Shown piece after piece: positions 8,865 through 17,583 of a stretch of 64,000 nt of DNA. How positions within the stretch are numbered: the first letter of the stretch is position 1; every line of letters begins with the position of its first letter. Location: positions 62,001 through 126,000 of the forward strand of contig NZ_JACSPR010000004.1 in assembly GCF_014837045.1 (NCBI RefSeq), written 5' to 3'. The DNA is from Corynebacterium gallinarum. GTDB taxonomy: Bacteria; Actinomycetota; Actinomycetes; Mycobacteriales; Mycobacteriaceae. The position numbers and the translations under genes are program-made. The notes under the pieces were generated by a model. That model did no database searches, was not told the DNA's origin, and worked only from the letters and a program-made list of their open reading frames with translations.

Positions 8865-10142
8865 ATGTCCCCGCTCCTGGCGATTGAAAAGCCCCACCTG
8901 CCCAGACCGACCCTCCGGGAGATTCTCCGCGACGCCGGCCCCCAGGAGATCGGCAATGGGCTGGTGGCCCTGATCTTCTCCGCATCGGGTCCCATCGCGG
9001 TGATCCTCGCTGCTGCGGCGTCCGGGAATCTCACCCCGGATGAAACCTCCTCGTGGATCCTCGGTGCCTTCCTAGGCAACGGTCTGCTGACGCTGTTTCT
9101 CACTTACCTCTACCGCAGCCCCCAGGCCTATTTCTGGACCATCCCGGGAACCGTCCTAGCTGGCGACGCCCTGACCCACCTGAGTTTCGGGGAGGTGGTG
9201 GGTGCCTATCTCGCCACGGCGGTGCTGGTGTTCCTGCTCGGCTGGACGGGGCTGATCGGCAAGATCATGGCGGTGCTTCCGCCCACCATCGTCATGGCGA
9301 TGGTCGCCGGCATCTTCCTGCGCTTCGGCCTGGATCTCATCACCGCTGCCACCGGCGACCCCCTCATCGCCCTGCCCATGATCATTCTGTTCGTGGTGCT
9401 GAGCATGATGCCGAAGATCGCCGCGGTGGCACCGCCCGTGGCCATGGCTGCTGTGGGGGGAACCGTGGTGGCGATCCTCTCGGGTGCACTCGGGTCCGGC
9501 ATCCTGGACAACGGTGTCATCGCCACACCGGCATTCACCACTCCGGAGTTCTCCTTCGCCGCCATGACCGAACTTGTCATTCCCCTGGCCATCACCGTGG
9601 TCATCGTCCAGAACGGTCAGGGAATCGCGGTGCTCAGTGCCGCCGGCCATAAACCCGCCGTGAATCTGGCGGCCGCAGCCAGCGGCCTGGTGTCCATCCC
9701 GATGGCCCTGATCGGCAATGTGACCTCATGCCTGACCGGTCCGACCAACGCCCTGATCGTGTCCGGCCCCAACAAGGAGCGCCACTATGCAGCGGCGATG
9801 GTCACCGCACTCGGGGCGGTCGGCGTGGGTCTGGTCTCCCCGGCCTTTGTTGGTTTCATGCTGGCCATGCCGGCTTCCTTCGTGGCCACCCTCGCGGGTA
9901 TCGCCATGTTCACCCCGTTGAAGAATGCGTTCGTGGCGGGATTCTCCGGCGCGTTCTCCACCGGGGCGTTGGTGTGTTTTCTGGTGACTGTGTCCGAGAT
10001 TTCCCTGTTGGGTATCTCCGCCCCGTTCTGGGGCATTGTCTTCGGTTGCCTGCTGGCCTGGCTGCTTGATCCCAAGCCCGGCAAGGCCAAGTCCACCACC
10101 CAGCAGCCGACGGGGAAGCTGGTGCCCTCGGAGAAAAAGTAA
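8865..10142 (+). CDS. benE: BenE-family benzoate/proton symporter
   Basis: A 425-residue integral membrane protein with about 12 hydrophobic segments, of the length and pattern of BenE (PF03594). Family landmarks are the early GNGLVALIFSASGPIAVIL, the central ILGAFLGNGLLT and the ALPPTIVMAMVAGIFLRFG-type helix. BenE proteins import benzoate with protons. No benzoate catabolic genes are nearby, so the true substrate may be another aromatic acid or a different compound. ATG at 8865 has AGGA about 10 bases upstream; an upstream in-frame TTG (8850) is less likely. Confidence 0.8.
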   Translation: MSPLLAIEKPHLPRPTLREILRDAGPQEIGNGLVALIFSASGPIAVILAAAASGNLTPDETSSWILGAFLGNGLLTLFLTYLYRSPQAYFWTIPGTVLAGDALTHLSFGEVVGAYLATAVLVFLLGWTGLIGKIMAVLPPTIVMAMVAGIFLRFGLDLITAATGDPLIALPMIILFVVLSMMPKIAAVAPPVAMAAVGGTVVAILSGALGSGILDNGVIATPAFTTPEFSFAAMTELVIPLAITVVIVQNGQGIAVLSAAGHKPAVNLAAAASGLVSIPMALIGNVTSCLTGPTNALIVSGPNKERHYAAAMVTALGAVGVGLVSPAFVGFMLAMPASFVATLAGIAMFTPLKNAFVAGFSGAFSTGALVCFLVTVSEISLLGISAPFWGIVFGCLLAWLLDPKPGKAKSTTQQPTGKLVPSEKK

Positions 10143-10176
10143 CCTCCCTCTCTTTACAGGGGGCCTGGTACCTCAC

Positions 10177-10197
10177 TACTATGTAATGCATAGTAGC
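10177..10197. promoter_or_regulatory. Palindromic operator, probably PadR autoregulatory site
   Basis: CTACTATG (10177-10184), spacer TAATG, CATAGTAG (10190-10197): a perfect 8-bp inverted repeat 26 bases before the PadR start. It contains a TACTAT sequence that could be the -10 box. PadR repressors commonly autoregulate through such sites, so this is the likely operator of the padR-DUF5808 pair (inference). Confidence 0.65.
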
Positions 10198-10222
10198 TTG
10201 CAAAACAATCGAGAAGGTGCCC

Positions 10223-10549
10223 ATGTCTGAATCCCAGATGCGCAAAGGTGTCCTGGAGCTGATGGTGCTGGCCATTCTGGACCGCACACCGTCCTATGGC
10301 GGAGCCCTGCTGGAGACCCTCACCGACACAGGGGGAACGGACATCTCCTCCGGAACCCTGTACCCGCTGTTATCCAGATTGCGCCGCAGCGGTGTCCTGG
10401 AGACCCGCTGGGAGGAATCACCGGTCGGTCCGCCGCGCAAGATCTATCACCTGACGGAGCACGGTCAGCAACGCCTGACAGCACTCCGCCACGACTGGGC
10501 CACCCTGGTCGCCACCGTCACCGACATCCTGGAAGAGGACAAGCCATGA
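10223..10549 (+). CDS. PadR-family transcriptional regulator
   Basis: A protein of 108 residues, typical of PadR subfamily 2 (one winged helix plus one C-terminal helix). The segments RKGVLELMVLAILDRTPSYGG and SSGTLYPLLSRLRRSGVLETRWEES are the PadR wing region. ATG at 10223 has a GAGAAGG ribosome site at the right distance; an in-frame GTG at 10217 overlaps that site. The stop overlaps the next start (ATGA), so the two genes are translationally coupled. A perfect inverted repeat lies just upstream. It is a local repressor of its own operon by analogy with the family. Confidence 0.9.
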   Translation: MSESQMRKGVLELMVLAILDRTPSYGGALLETLTDTGGTDISSGTLYPLLSRLRRSGVLETRWEESPVGPPRKIYHLTEHGQQRLTALRHDWATLVATVTDILEEDKP

Positions 10550-11142
10550 AGATCTTCAACACCACCAATCCCCGTCTCCGTAATTTCGAACCGGAAAACC
10601 CGAAACTGTGGGTTCCCCGCACCATCGGCCTGGGATGGGATCTCAACATCGGGGCCGTGGCGGTCAAATTGGGGCTCATCCGACCGGATGATTCCCTGCC
10701 GGATCTGGAGGAGCACATCCCCCGCGAGGTGACCACCACGCTGCGCATCGCCCCCATCCTCGGCGCGGCAGCCGTAGCCGCGGCGGGCATCCAGCTCGCC
10801 CGCACCCATGACCGCCTCCCCTCCAACTGGGGCCTGACCATGAAACCCACCCGCTGGTCGAACGCCCCGGCGGCAGTGGCCCCTCCCGTGCTCATCTCCG
10901 TCGGTTCCGCCGTTTGGGCGACCGCCACCCCGCGTGTCGACGTAACCCTGGCCGCCCAGGCACTGGGTCTGCAGACCATGTCACTGCTACTCCTGGCCGC
11001 AGCCGCCCGACCGTCCTCACGCATGCTCCCAGCCGCGGGTCTGGTCACACTCCCCGCCGTGGCCACCGGGATTCTCACCGCCACGGTACGCAGCGCCCTG
11101 AACAACCTGGACACCAAACTCAAGGCGGAGAAGGACTCCTAA
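10546..11142 (+). CDS. Membrane protein with DUF5808-like N-terminus, PadR partner
   Basis: A protein of 198 residues. The first 50 (PKLWVPRTIGLGWDLNIGAV) fit the DUF5808 pattern of a soluble motif joined to membrane proteins. After it come about four hydrophobic segments: near 67-85, 105-122, 128-150 and 160-180. It is coupled to padR by a four-base overlap. PadR-controlled small membrane proteins often take part in envelope stress or efflux control, but no direct function is known. It ends just before a bidirectional terminator. Confidence 0.65.
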   Translation: MKIFNTTNPRLRNFEPENPKLWVPRTIGLGWDLNIGAVAVKLGLIRPDDSLPDLEEHIPREVTTTLRIAPILGAAAVAAAGIQLARTHDRLPSNWGLTMKPTRWSNAPAAVAPPVLISVGSAVWATATPRVDVTLAAQALGLQTMSLLLLAAAARPSSRMLPAAGLVTLPAVATGILTATVRSALNNLDTKLKAEKDS

Positions 11143-11160
11143 CACACCCAGTAAAAACGA

Positions 11161-11186
11161 AAAAGCGCCGGATAACCGGCGCTTTT
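11161..11186. terminator. Bidirectional intrinsic terminator
   Basis: AAAAGCGCCGG (11161-11171), loop ATAA, CCGGCGCTTTT (11176-11186): an 11-bp perfect stem with A/T tails on both sides. It serves the convergent padR-DUF5808 operon and the small membrane protein gene. Confidence 0.9.
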
Positions 11187-11203
11187 CTGCTGTCAGGAAC
11201 GAT

Positions 11204-11551
11204 TTACCAGAATACAGCCAGTGCGACGTTGATCAGTGCGAGACCACCAACGGCGTGGGCCAGCCCCTTGGACACCGGCTCATTGCGGGCGACCTTACGA
11301 CGACCGATGATGGCGGCCACCAGCACGGCGATGAGAATGATCAGCTTGATGCCGATCTTCACATTGTTGACATCACCGTCATTCATCTCCAGCCAACCCA
11401 CCAGCAGAATGCCGGTGACCAGCTGAACCCAGGCACCGATGTGCTGCCACTGCAACACGGTGGGATTCTTGAACGTTGCCAACCAACCGCCGACCAGCGC
11501 GGCCGTGCCCAGAATGTGGAAGAAGATCAGAAGGGAGTGAAGGATATCCAT
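11204..11551 (-). CDS. Small four-helix membrane protein
   Basis: About 115 residues starting MDILHSLLIFFHILGTAALVGG, with four hydrophobic segments, a charged loop (EMNDGDVNNVK) and a final hydrophobic helix ending AVFW. Histidines in helices 1 and 2 (FFHILG, QHIGAW) could bind metal or heme, but there is no firm family. A TAGTGT box ends 7 bases before the ATG at 11551, supporting a leaderless start there rather than the ATG two codons upstream. It is monocistronic, between a terminator and tRNA-Thr. Confidence 0.65.
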   Translation of the reverse strand: MDILHSLLIFFHILGTAALVGGWLATFKNPTVLQWQHIGAWVQLVTGILLVGWLEMNDGDVNNVKIGIKLIILIAVLVAAIIGRRKVARNEPVSKGLAHAVGGLALINVALAVFW

Positions 11552-11599
11552 GGGCATGACACTAACAGGAGAATTCCGGTTCCACCCAGTTGGAAAATG

Positions 11600-11672
11600 A
11601 GCTGGAGACGAGACTTGAACTCGCAACCTACGCATTACAAGTGCGTTGCGCTACCAATTGCGCCACTCCAGC
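11600..11672 (-). tRNA. tRNA-Thr (anticodon UGU)
   Basis: On the minus strand GCTGGAG (5' at 11672) pairs with CTCCAGC (11607-11601) as the acceptor stem. The anticodon arm is ACGCA-CTTGTAA-TGCGT, giving anticodon TGU read 5'-UGU-3', and the T-arm loop is GTTCAAG. CCA is not encoded. It reads ACA threonine codons and lies head to head with the threonine exporter gene. Confidence 0.93.
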
Positions 11673-11806
11673 ACCGCATCTGTCATGACCCCTGACGGGG
11701 TTTACGTCAAATACAACAACGTATCGTAGCGCACACGTCGCCGGTGGTGGGAATCGACCCCCGACCGCAGCTAAGGTGGCGGTAATCAACCGTAAAATCA
11801 ATCTGA

Positions 11807-13297
11807 TTGGACCAGCTCGTGCAGGAATTTCTTCAGCGACTGGTGAGCTTCGCCACGCTCAGGGGACGCATCTCCACCGTGGATGCAGCCAAGGCAGCAC
11901 CCCCGCCTTCACCCCTTGCCCCCATCGACCTCACCGACCACTCCCAGGTGGCCGGTGTGATGGATCTGGCCGCCCGGATCGGGGATATCCTCCTGTCCTC
12001 CGGAACGTCCAACAGTGACACCAAGGTCCAGATCCATGCCGTGACCGCCGCGTACGGCCTGTACTACTGCCATGTGGATATCACGCTCAACACCATCACC
12101 ATCTTCACCACCATTGGTGCGGAGCGTAAAACCCCGGTCAGTATCTTCCGTGTGGTCCGGAAGCTGGATACCAACTTCTCCAAGCTGTCCGAGGTCGACC
12201 GCCTCATCCGCTCCATCCAGGCCGGTGCCACGCCACCCGAGGTGGCGGAGAAGATCCTCGATGACATTGAGCAGTCCCCCGCCTCCTATGGCTTTGCCAC
12301 CTCGCTCTTCGGCTGGTCGCTGCTTGGTGGTGCTGTCGCCATCCTGCTGGGTGGCGGCTGGTTGGTGGCGCTCGTGGCGTTTCTCACCGCCGGCATCATC
12401 ATCGGGGTGTCCTCGCTGCTGGGTAGGGCTGGCCTGCCCACGTTCTTCCAGAACGTCACGGGCGGGTTCATCGCCACCATGCCGGCTGCCGTCGCCTACC
12501 AGCTCGCCCTCAACTACGGGCTGGAGATCAAACCCTCCCAGATCATCGCCTCCGGCATCATCGTGCTGCTCGCGGGACTGACGCTGGTCCAGTCACTGCA
12601 GGATGGCATCACCGGGGCTCCGGTGACCGCCAGCGCGAGGTTCTTCGAGACCCTGCTGTTCACCGGTGGCATCGTCGGCGGTGTGGGTATCGGCATCCAG
12701 CTCGCCGGGGCCATCGGGGTGATGCTGCCTCCCCTCGAGACAGCCACCGCCCCCAATTCCGCGTCCATCGCGGCGCGGATCCTCGCCGGTGGCGTCGCGG
12801 CGGCGGGATTCACCGTGGCCTGTTACGCAGAGTGGTCCTCGGTGTTCATCGCCGGTGTGACCGCACTGGTGGGTTCCGCATTCTTCTATTTCATGCTGTC
12901 CATCGGGACCGGTGGCGTGGTCGCTGCCGCCGCGGCCGCCACGGCCGTCGGTTTCGCCGGTGGTCTCCTGGCGCGTCGTTACCTCATCCCACCGCTCATC
13001 GTCTCCATCGCCGGCATCACCCCGATGCTGCCCGGCCTGTCGATCTACCGGGGCATGTACGCCTCGCTGAACGATCAGACCCTCATCGGCTTCACCAACA
13101 TCGCGGTGGCGCTGGCTACCGCCTCCGCGCTTGCAGCGGGTGTGGTCTTCGGTGAGTGGTTCGCCCGCAGGCTGCGCCGCCCGCCGAAGATCAACCCCTA
13201 CCGGGCACTGATCAAGGCCACGAAGTTCTCCTTCCAGGATTCGCGCGATACGGAAAACAGCCGTCGGGCATCGCGGAACAAAGCACCACGTCGGTAA
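11807..13297 (+). CDS. thrE: Threonine/serine exporter ThrE
   Basis: About 496 residues, strongly resembling C. glutamicum ThrE (489 residues), the proton-driven threonine/serine exporter. A soluble N-terminal domain of about 160 residues (SFATLRGRISTVDAAKAAPPP and LSSGTSNSDTK region) precedes about ten transmembrane helices with GITGAPVTASARFFET and GITPMLPGLSIYRG. The tail is basic. The exact start is uncertain: TTG at 11807 lies 8 bases after TAAAAT, while homology suggests the protein begins at VSFATLRG (GTG 11843). It exports excess threonine; the tRNA-Thr gene is divergent to it. Confidence 0.93.
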   Translation: MDQLVQEFLQRLVSFATLRGRISTVDAAKAAPPPSPLAPIDLTDHSQVAGVMDLAARIGDILLSSGTSNSDTKVQIHAVTAAYGLYYCHVDITLNTITIFTTIGAERKTPVSIFRVVRKLDTNFSKLSEVDRLIRSIQAGATPPEVAEKILDDIEQSPASYGFATSLFGWSLLGGAVAILLGGGWLVALVAFLTAGIIIGVSSLLGRAGLPTFFQNVTGGFIATMPAAVAYQLALNYGLEIKPSQIIASGIIVLLAGLTLVQSLQDGITGAPVTASARFFETLLFTGGIVGGVGIGIQLAGAIGVMLPPLETATAPNSASIAARILAGGVAAAGFTVACYAEWSSVFIAGVTALVGSAFFYFMLSIGTGGVVAAAAAATAVGFAGGLLARRYLIPPLIVSIAGITPMLPGLSIYRGMYASLNDQTLIGFTNIAVALATASALAAGVVFGEWFARRLRRPPKINPYRALIKATKFSFQDSRDTENSRRASRNKAPRR

Positions 13298-13357
13298 ACA
13301 GTGCGGGAATGGAGTAGACTTGATGGCTGATCGCTTTAGAAAACTCCAGGAGGATCC

Positions 13358-13693
13358 TTGCCGGCCAAGATCACTGACACCCGCCCCACCCCAGAAACCC
13401 TTCACGCTGTTGAAGAGGAGACCGCTGCAGGTGCGCGCAGGATTGTCGCCACATATTCCAAGGACTTCTTCGACGGCGTGACCCTCATGTGCATGCTCGG
13501 TGTTGAACCGTCCGGTCTGCGCTACACCAAGGTCGCCTCGGAGCACGAGGAGACGCAGCCCAAGAAGGCCACCAAGCGCACCCGCAAGGCCACCAAGAAG
13601 GCTCCCGCGAAGAAGACCACCGCCAAGAAGACCACGGCTAAAAAGACAACCGCCAAGAAGGCCCCCGCGAAAAAGACCACCAAGAAGGCCTAG
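13358..13693 (+). CDS. Small protein with lysine-rich KKTTA-type repeat tail
   Basis: A protein of 111 residues. TTG at 13358 follows an excellent ribosome site (AGGAGG, 13348-13353). Residues 1-65 form a compact acidic-to-neutral domain with CMLGVEPSGLRY. Residues 68-111 are almost all Lys, Thr and Ala, with repeated AKKTT and APAKK units like the tails of HupB and histone-H1-like proteins. The tail suggests nucleic-acid or polyanion binding, but this is an inference. It lies just upstream of otsA with 27 bases between. The N-terminal domain is not one I recognise. Confidence 0.75.
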   Translation: MPAKITDTRPTPETLHAVEEETAAGARRIVATYSKDFFDGVTLMCMLGVEPSGLRYTKVASEHEETQPKKATKRTRKATKKAPAKKTTAKKTTAKKTTAKKAPAKKTTKKA

Positions 13694-13720
13694 CGCGTTC
13701 TGCGCCTAAACTTGGGTCTC

Positions 13721-15169
13721 ATGGAAGAACTCAACAGTTTCGTTGTCGTTGCCAACCGCCTCCCGGTGGACATGACCGCCCACCCCGATGGCACCTACAG
13801 CATCACCCCCAGCCCCGGTGGGTTGGTTACTGGATTATCCCCGGTACTGGAACAACACCGAGGCTGCTGGGTCGGCTGGCCCGGAACGGTCGATGCCGCA
13901 CCCGATCCCTTCCGCACAGACAGTGGGATTCTCCTCCACCCCGTACGGCTCACCGCGAGTGATTTCGAGGGGTTCTATGAGGGGTTCTCCAACGCCACCC
14001 TGTGGCCGCTGTTCCACGACCTCATCGTGCCCCCCGTCTATGACGTCGACTGGTGGCACGCCTTCCGCGAGGTCAACCTGAAGTTCGCCGAGGCCGTCAA
14101 CCAGGTTGCCGCGGAAAACGCCACCGTCTGGGTGCAGGACTACCAGCTGCTGCTGGTACCGGGCATCCTGCGCCAGATGCGACCCGACCTGCGCATCGGT
14201 TTCTTCCTGCACATCCCCTTCCCCAACCCGGAACTGTTCCGGCAGCTGCCCTGGCGGGAGGAGATCGTCCGGGGCATGCTGGGCGCCGATCTCATCGGTT
14301 TCCACCTCCCCCAGAACGCCGACAACTTCCTCAGCCTCACCCGGCAGGTCGCCGGCACCGCCGGTTCACACACCGGCCAGCCTGATGAGCTCGAGGTGGA
14401 GGGTGAAGCGGCCATCCGTGAGGTCAACGCCCACGTGATCACCGCGGATGGCAGGAAGGTCGGGGTCGGGGCTTTTCCCATCTCCATTGATACCGGGGCG
14501 GTGGAACAGGCGTCGCAAAGCGACGTGGAGGCGCTGCGCGCCGACCTGGGCTCGCCGGAGATCGTCTTCCTCGGCGTCGACCGCCTTGATTACACCAAGG
14601 GCATCCTGCAGCGACTGCTGGCCTTCGAGGAGCTGCTCGAATCCGGTGGTCTTGACCCGGCGACCACTGTGTTTCTCCAGGTGGCCACCCCCTCCCGTGA
14701 ACGCATCGAGCACTACCGCGTGTCCCGGTCGCAGGTCGAGGAGGCCGTGGGTCGCATCAATGGCCGTTTCGGACGCATGGGGCATCCCGTGGTGCACTAC
14801 CTCCACAGGTCACTGCCCAAGGATGACCTGCAGATCCTCTACACCGCGGCTGATGTCATGCTGGTCACCCCGTTCAAGGACGGCATGAACCTGGTGGCCA
14901 AGGAATTCGTGGCCGCCCACCGCTCCGGGACCGGCGCGCTCGTGCTCAGTGAATTCGCCGGTGCCGCCGACGAACTGACCGAGGCCTATCTCTGCAACCC
15001 CTTCGATCTGGAATCCATCAAACGCCAGATGCTCGCGGCGGTCCAGGACCTGCGCAACAACCCGGACTATGCGGCCGAACGCATGCGGGCCAACAGTGAA
15101 CAGGTGCTGTCCCACGATGTCAACGTGTGGGCGAACAGCTTCCTGACCTGCCTGGAGGACTTCAAGTGA
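13721..15169 (+). CDS. otsA: Trehalose-6-phosphate synthase OtsA
   Basis: A protein of 482 residues of glycosyltransferase family 20 (EC 2.4.1.15), which makes trehalose-6-phosphate from UDP-glucose and glucose-6-phosphate. Motifs are [45 protein letters not shown] and [20 protein letters not shown] box ends 8 bases before the ATG at 13721, so a leaderless transcript is likely and the upstream GTG start (13712) less so. Together with otsB it forms the OtsAB pathway for trehalose, used in osmoprotection and mycolate carrier supply. Confidence 0.96.
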   Translation: MEELNSFVVVANRLPVDMTAHPDGTYSITPSPGGLVTGLSPVLEQHRGCWVGWPGTVDAAPDPFRTDSGILLHPVRLTASDFEGFYEGFSNATLWPLFHDLIVPPVYDVDWWHAFREVNLKFAEAVNQVAAENATVWVQDYQLLLVPGILRQMRPDLRIGFFLHIPFPNPELFRQLPWREEIVRGMLGADLIGFHLPQNADNFLSLTRQVAGTAGSHTGQPDELEVEGEAAIREVNAHVITADGRKVGVGAFPISIDTGAVEQASQSDVEALRADLGSPEIVFLGVDRLDYTKGILQRLLAFEELLESGGLDPATTVFLQVATPSRERIEHYRVSRSQVEEAVGRINGRFGRMGHPVVHYLHRSLPKDDLQILYTAADVMLVTPFKDGMNLVAKEFVAAHRSGTGALVLSEFAGAADELTEAYLCNPFDLESIKRQMLAAVQDLRNNPDYAAERMRANSEQVLSHDVNVWANSFLTCLEDFK

Positions 15170-15636
15170 GAAAGCTCTGGGCACTGTTGTTGGTGCTCCC
15201 GCTCACCGCATGCTCCGGTGACGTCATCCGCATGACCGATTCCACCTGGATGGTCACCAATATCTACACCAGCCGCGATGAACCCAATGTGGTCAGTGAT
15301 CTCGTGGTCACCCAGCCCACCCTGGATTTCGGGCGGTCCTCGCTCTCCGGGCACACGGGTTGCGTGCCCTTCCAGGGGCTGGCGGAATTCTCGCGCGACG
15401 GGGAACCCAGCACCGCCGAGGAGGCCGATTACCTCACCTTCACCGAGCTGGAGTTCGATGAACTCACGGACCGGTGCCAGGGACAGGAACGCCTGGTGCA
15501 CCACAGGCTGGTGGAGCTGCTGCCCGGATCCTTCGAGATCAACCGGACCAGCGACACGGAAATCCTGCTGACCAGTGATGTTGATGAGCTGGACAGGCCG
15601 TCGATACGCCTGGTCTCGTGGGTGATGACCGAGTAG
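15166..15636 (+). CDS. Small lipoprotein between otsA and otsB
   Basis: A protein of 156 residues. The GTG start overlaps the otsA stop (GTGA). The N-terminus [16 protein letters not shown] is a lipoprotein signal with lipobox LTAC (Cys16). The mature part has SGHTGCVPFQG, resembling META/HslJ-like folds, but this is only a suggestion. Conservation of its place between otsA and otsB would be worth checking. It is probably anchored on the outer face of the cytoplasmic membrane. Confidence 0.75.
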   Translation: MRKLWALLLVLPLTACSGDVIRMTDSTWMVTNIYTSRDEPNVVSDLVVTQPTLDFGRSSLSGHTGCVPFQGLAEFSRDGEPSTAEEADYLTFTELEFDELTDRCQGQERLVHHRLVELLPGSFEINRTSDTEILLTSDVDELDRPSIRLVSWVMTE

Positions 15637-15661
15637 CGCCCCTTCCGTACACTCGGGATGT

Positions 15662-16438
15662 ATGAACCACATCCCCACCATCCAGGACATCGCCCAGACC
15701 CGCAGCCTGCTCGTCGTCTCCGATTTCGACGGCACCATCGCGGGTTTCAGCAAGGACCCGTACCAGGTTCCCATCAACCAGAAATCCCTGAAGGCCATCA
15801 AGGACATGTCCCGCCTGGCAGATACCCGCGTGGTGATCCTCTCCGGCCGTCACCTCGAGGGCCTGGCACAGGTTCTGGACCTGGGTGCCTATGACATCAC
15901 CACCGTCGGGTCCCACGGTTCCGAGGATTCCTCCCGGCCCCGCAGTCTCACCCCGGAGGACCGCGAGGAACTCGACCGCATCCACACCGAACTCGAGCGC
16001 GTCATCGACGGCATCGAGGGCGCCTATGTGGAGGTCAAGCCCTTCCACCGGGTGCTGCACTACATCCGGGTATCCGATCCCGATGCCATCGCCGGGATCC
16101 AGGCACGCGCGTCGGACGTGGACACCCGTGATCTCAAGGTCACCAAGGGCAAGAACATCATCGAATACTCCGTCAGCCGGGCCACCAAGGGTTCCTGGCT
16201 GCGCGAACACATCAGCCGCACCGAGCCCACCGGCGTGATCTTCATCGGCGACGACACCACCGATGAGCACGGTTTCGAGGTGCTTGCCGACGTCCCGACC
16301 GCCCTGACCGTCAAGGTCGGCGAGGGGGAGACCGCGGCCAAGACCCGCATCGACAGCATCGACGATGTCGGGATCATGCTGGAGGAACTGGCCTATGAAC
16401 GCCAGCAGCATGTGGAGGCCAAGGCACTGGGGCTCTAG
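15662..16438 (+). CDS. otsB: Trehalose-6-phosphate phosphatase OtsB
   Basis: A protein of 258 residues of the HAD superfamily (EC 3.1.3.12). Motif I DFDGTIAGF, motif II in ILSGRH, and motif IV in FIGDDTTDEHGFE are all intact. It removes phosphate from trehalose-6-phosphate made by OtsA. A TACACT box lies 8 bases before the ATG. The stop overlaps the convergent ipsA gene by four bases. Confidence 0.96.
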   Translation: MNHIPTIQDIAQTRSLLVVSDFDGTIAGFSKDPYQVPINQKSLKAIKDMSRLADTRVVILSGRHLEGLAQVLDLGAYDITTVGSHGSEDSSRPRSLTPEDREELDRIHTELERVIDGIEGAYVEVKPFHRVLHYIRVSDPDAIAGIQARASDVDTRDLKVTKGKNIIEYSVSRATKGSWLREHISRTEPTGVIFIGDDTTDEHGFEVLADVPTALTVKVGEGETAAKTRIDSIDDVGIMLEELAYERQQHVEAKALGL

Positions 16439-17514
16439 AGTGCCCTGACGGTGCCGCCCGGGGCGAACGTCGTGTCCAGGAGGACACGGCGGGCATCGCC
16501 GCCCTCAATCATGCTGAAGAGTAGTTTGCCGGCCTCCATCCCCTTCTGCCTATTCGGCTGGATGACGGTGGTGAGATTGCGTGCCAACGCCAGCTGGGTG
16601 CCGTCGAAACCGGTGACCGACAGGTCCTCGGGAACGGATTTCCCGATCGACGCCAGATACTCCAGCACACCGAACGCCAGGGAGTCGGTGGTGCACAGCA
16701 CCGCCGTGAGATCGGGGTGCGCCTCCAGGAGGGCCTTCGCCGTCGCCACGTTGTGGGGGCGGTCATTAAGCCAGCACTCCATGATGGGGACATCAGCCGG
16801 GTTGATCCCGGCCTCACGGAAGATATCCAGCGCACCCCTCACCCGGGACTGCTGCACGTGGTGGTGGGCGTTGTCCAGGCGCTCACGGGTCACCCGGCCG
16901 TCATTGCGCTCGCGGTCGAGGCGGATGGACAGGATCCCGATGTTGCGGTGCCCGGCAGCCACCAGCGCGCGGGCCGCCGGGGCGATCGCCGCCCGGTCCT
17001 CGATGCCCACGAACGGCAGATCCTCCTCATCCGCGGGCTGGTCACAGATCACCACGGGCAGCCCGCGCTGGCGGACCGCCTGCAGGTGCGGATCCCCCTT
17101 GGCCACGGAGTAGATGACAAAACCGTCCACCACCGACTGGCTCACCAGCTGCTGCGCGGAGGTGAGATCCACCGAGGATTCCGGGTTGGCCGGAACCAGG
17201 GTGAGCATGGTGTTGCCATAGGCCGCCTCCGCCATACCGGCGAGGAAATCCACCGATGCCATATCCTCGAAGGCATAGGAGAGGTGATCGGTGAGCAGAA
17301 CACCGATGCTGCCCGCGTGCCGGGTGCGCAATGATCTCGCCATGGGGTCCGGGCCGGGGTACCCCATCTTCTCCGCGGTGTCGAGGATGCGTTGCCGCAG
17401 TTCCGCCGACAACTGCTCCGGCCGGTTGTAGGCGTTTGAAACGGTGGTTCGGGAGACACCCAACTTCGCCGCGAGTGATGCGAGGGTGCCGGTCTGCTGA
17501 GGTCGCCGTGCCAT
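16435..17514 (-). CDS. ipsA: LacI-family regulator, IpsA-like
   Basis: A protein of 359 residues. The N-terminal helix-turn-helix TLASLAAKLGVSRTTVSNAYNRPEQLS is followed by a LacI/GalR periplasmic-binding-like effector domain. Its position between otsB and a zinc ABC transporter matches C. glutamicum IpsA (cg2910), the regulator of inositol-derived lipid synthesis that responds to myo-inositol (established knowledge). The symbol rests on gene order and similarity. It is divergent from the znu operon, sharing 76 bases of promoter region. Confidence 0.85.
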   Translation of the reverse strand: MARRPQQTGTLASLAAKLGVSRTTVSNAYNRPEQLSAELRQRILDTAEKMGYPGPDPMARSLRTRHAGSIGVLLTDHLSYAFEDMASVDFLAGMAEAAYGNTMLTLVPANPESSVDLTSAQQLVSQSVVDGFVIYSVAKGDPHLQAVRQRGLPVVICDQPADEEDLPFVGIEDRAAIAPAARALVAAGHRNIGILSIRLDRERNDGRVTRERLDNAHHHVQQSRVRGALDIFREAGINPADVPIMECWLNDRPHNVATAKALLEAHPDLTAVLCTTDSLAFGVLEYLASIGKSVPEDLSVTGFDGTQLALARNLTTVIQPNRQKGMEAGKLLFSMIEGGDARRVLLDTTFAPGGTVRAL

Positions 17515-17554
17515 AGTTCCCTAAACCTACCTTCATTTTCAATAGATTTTCATG

Positions 17555-17583
17555 TTGACAATCGTTTCCAATAAGATTTTACT
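17555..17583 (+). promoter_or_regulatory. Promoter of the zinc ABC operon with possible Zur site
   Basis: TTGACA (17555-17560), 17-base spacer, TTTACT (17578-17583), then 7 bases to the ATG at 17591, so the transcript is probably leaderless. The stretch TTGACAATCGTTTCCAA (17555-17571) is an imperfect inverted repeat overlapping the -35 box. It could be a Zur site by analogy with the C. glutamicum homologue, which is in the Zur regulon (inference). Confidence 0.6.

Noticed and set aside
11687-11703. ACCCC-TGAC-GGGGT hairpin as a terminator
   Set aside because: It lies upstream of both the tRNA and thrE, where no transcript should end, and has only three T residues after it.
13561-13693. Short tandem repeats near 13.6 kb as a possible CRISPR or minisatellite
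   Set aside because: They are the coding repeats of the Lys/Thr/Ala tail; no regular spacers exist. No CRISPR array was seen in the window.
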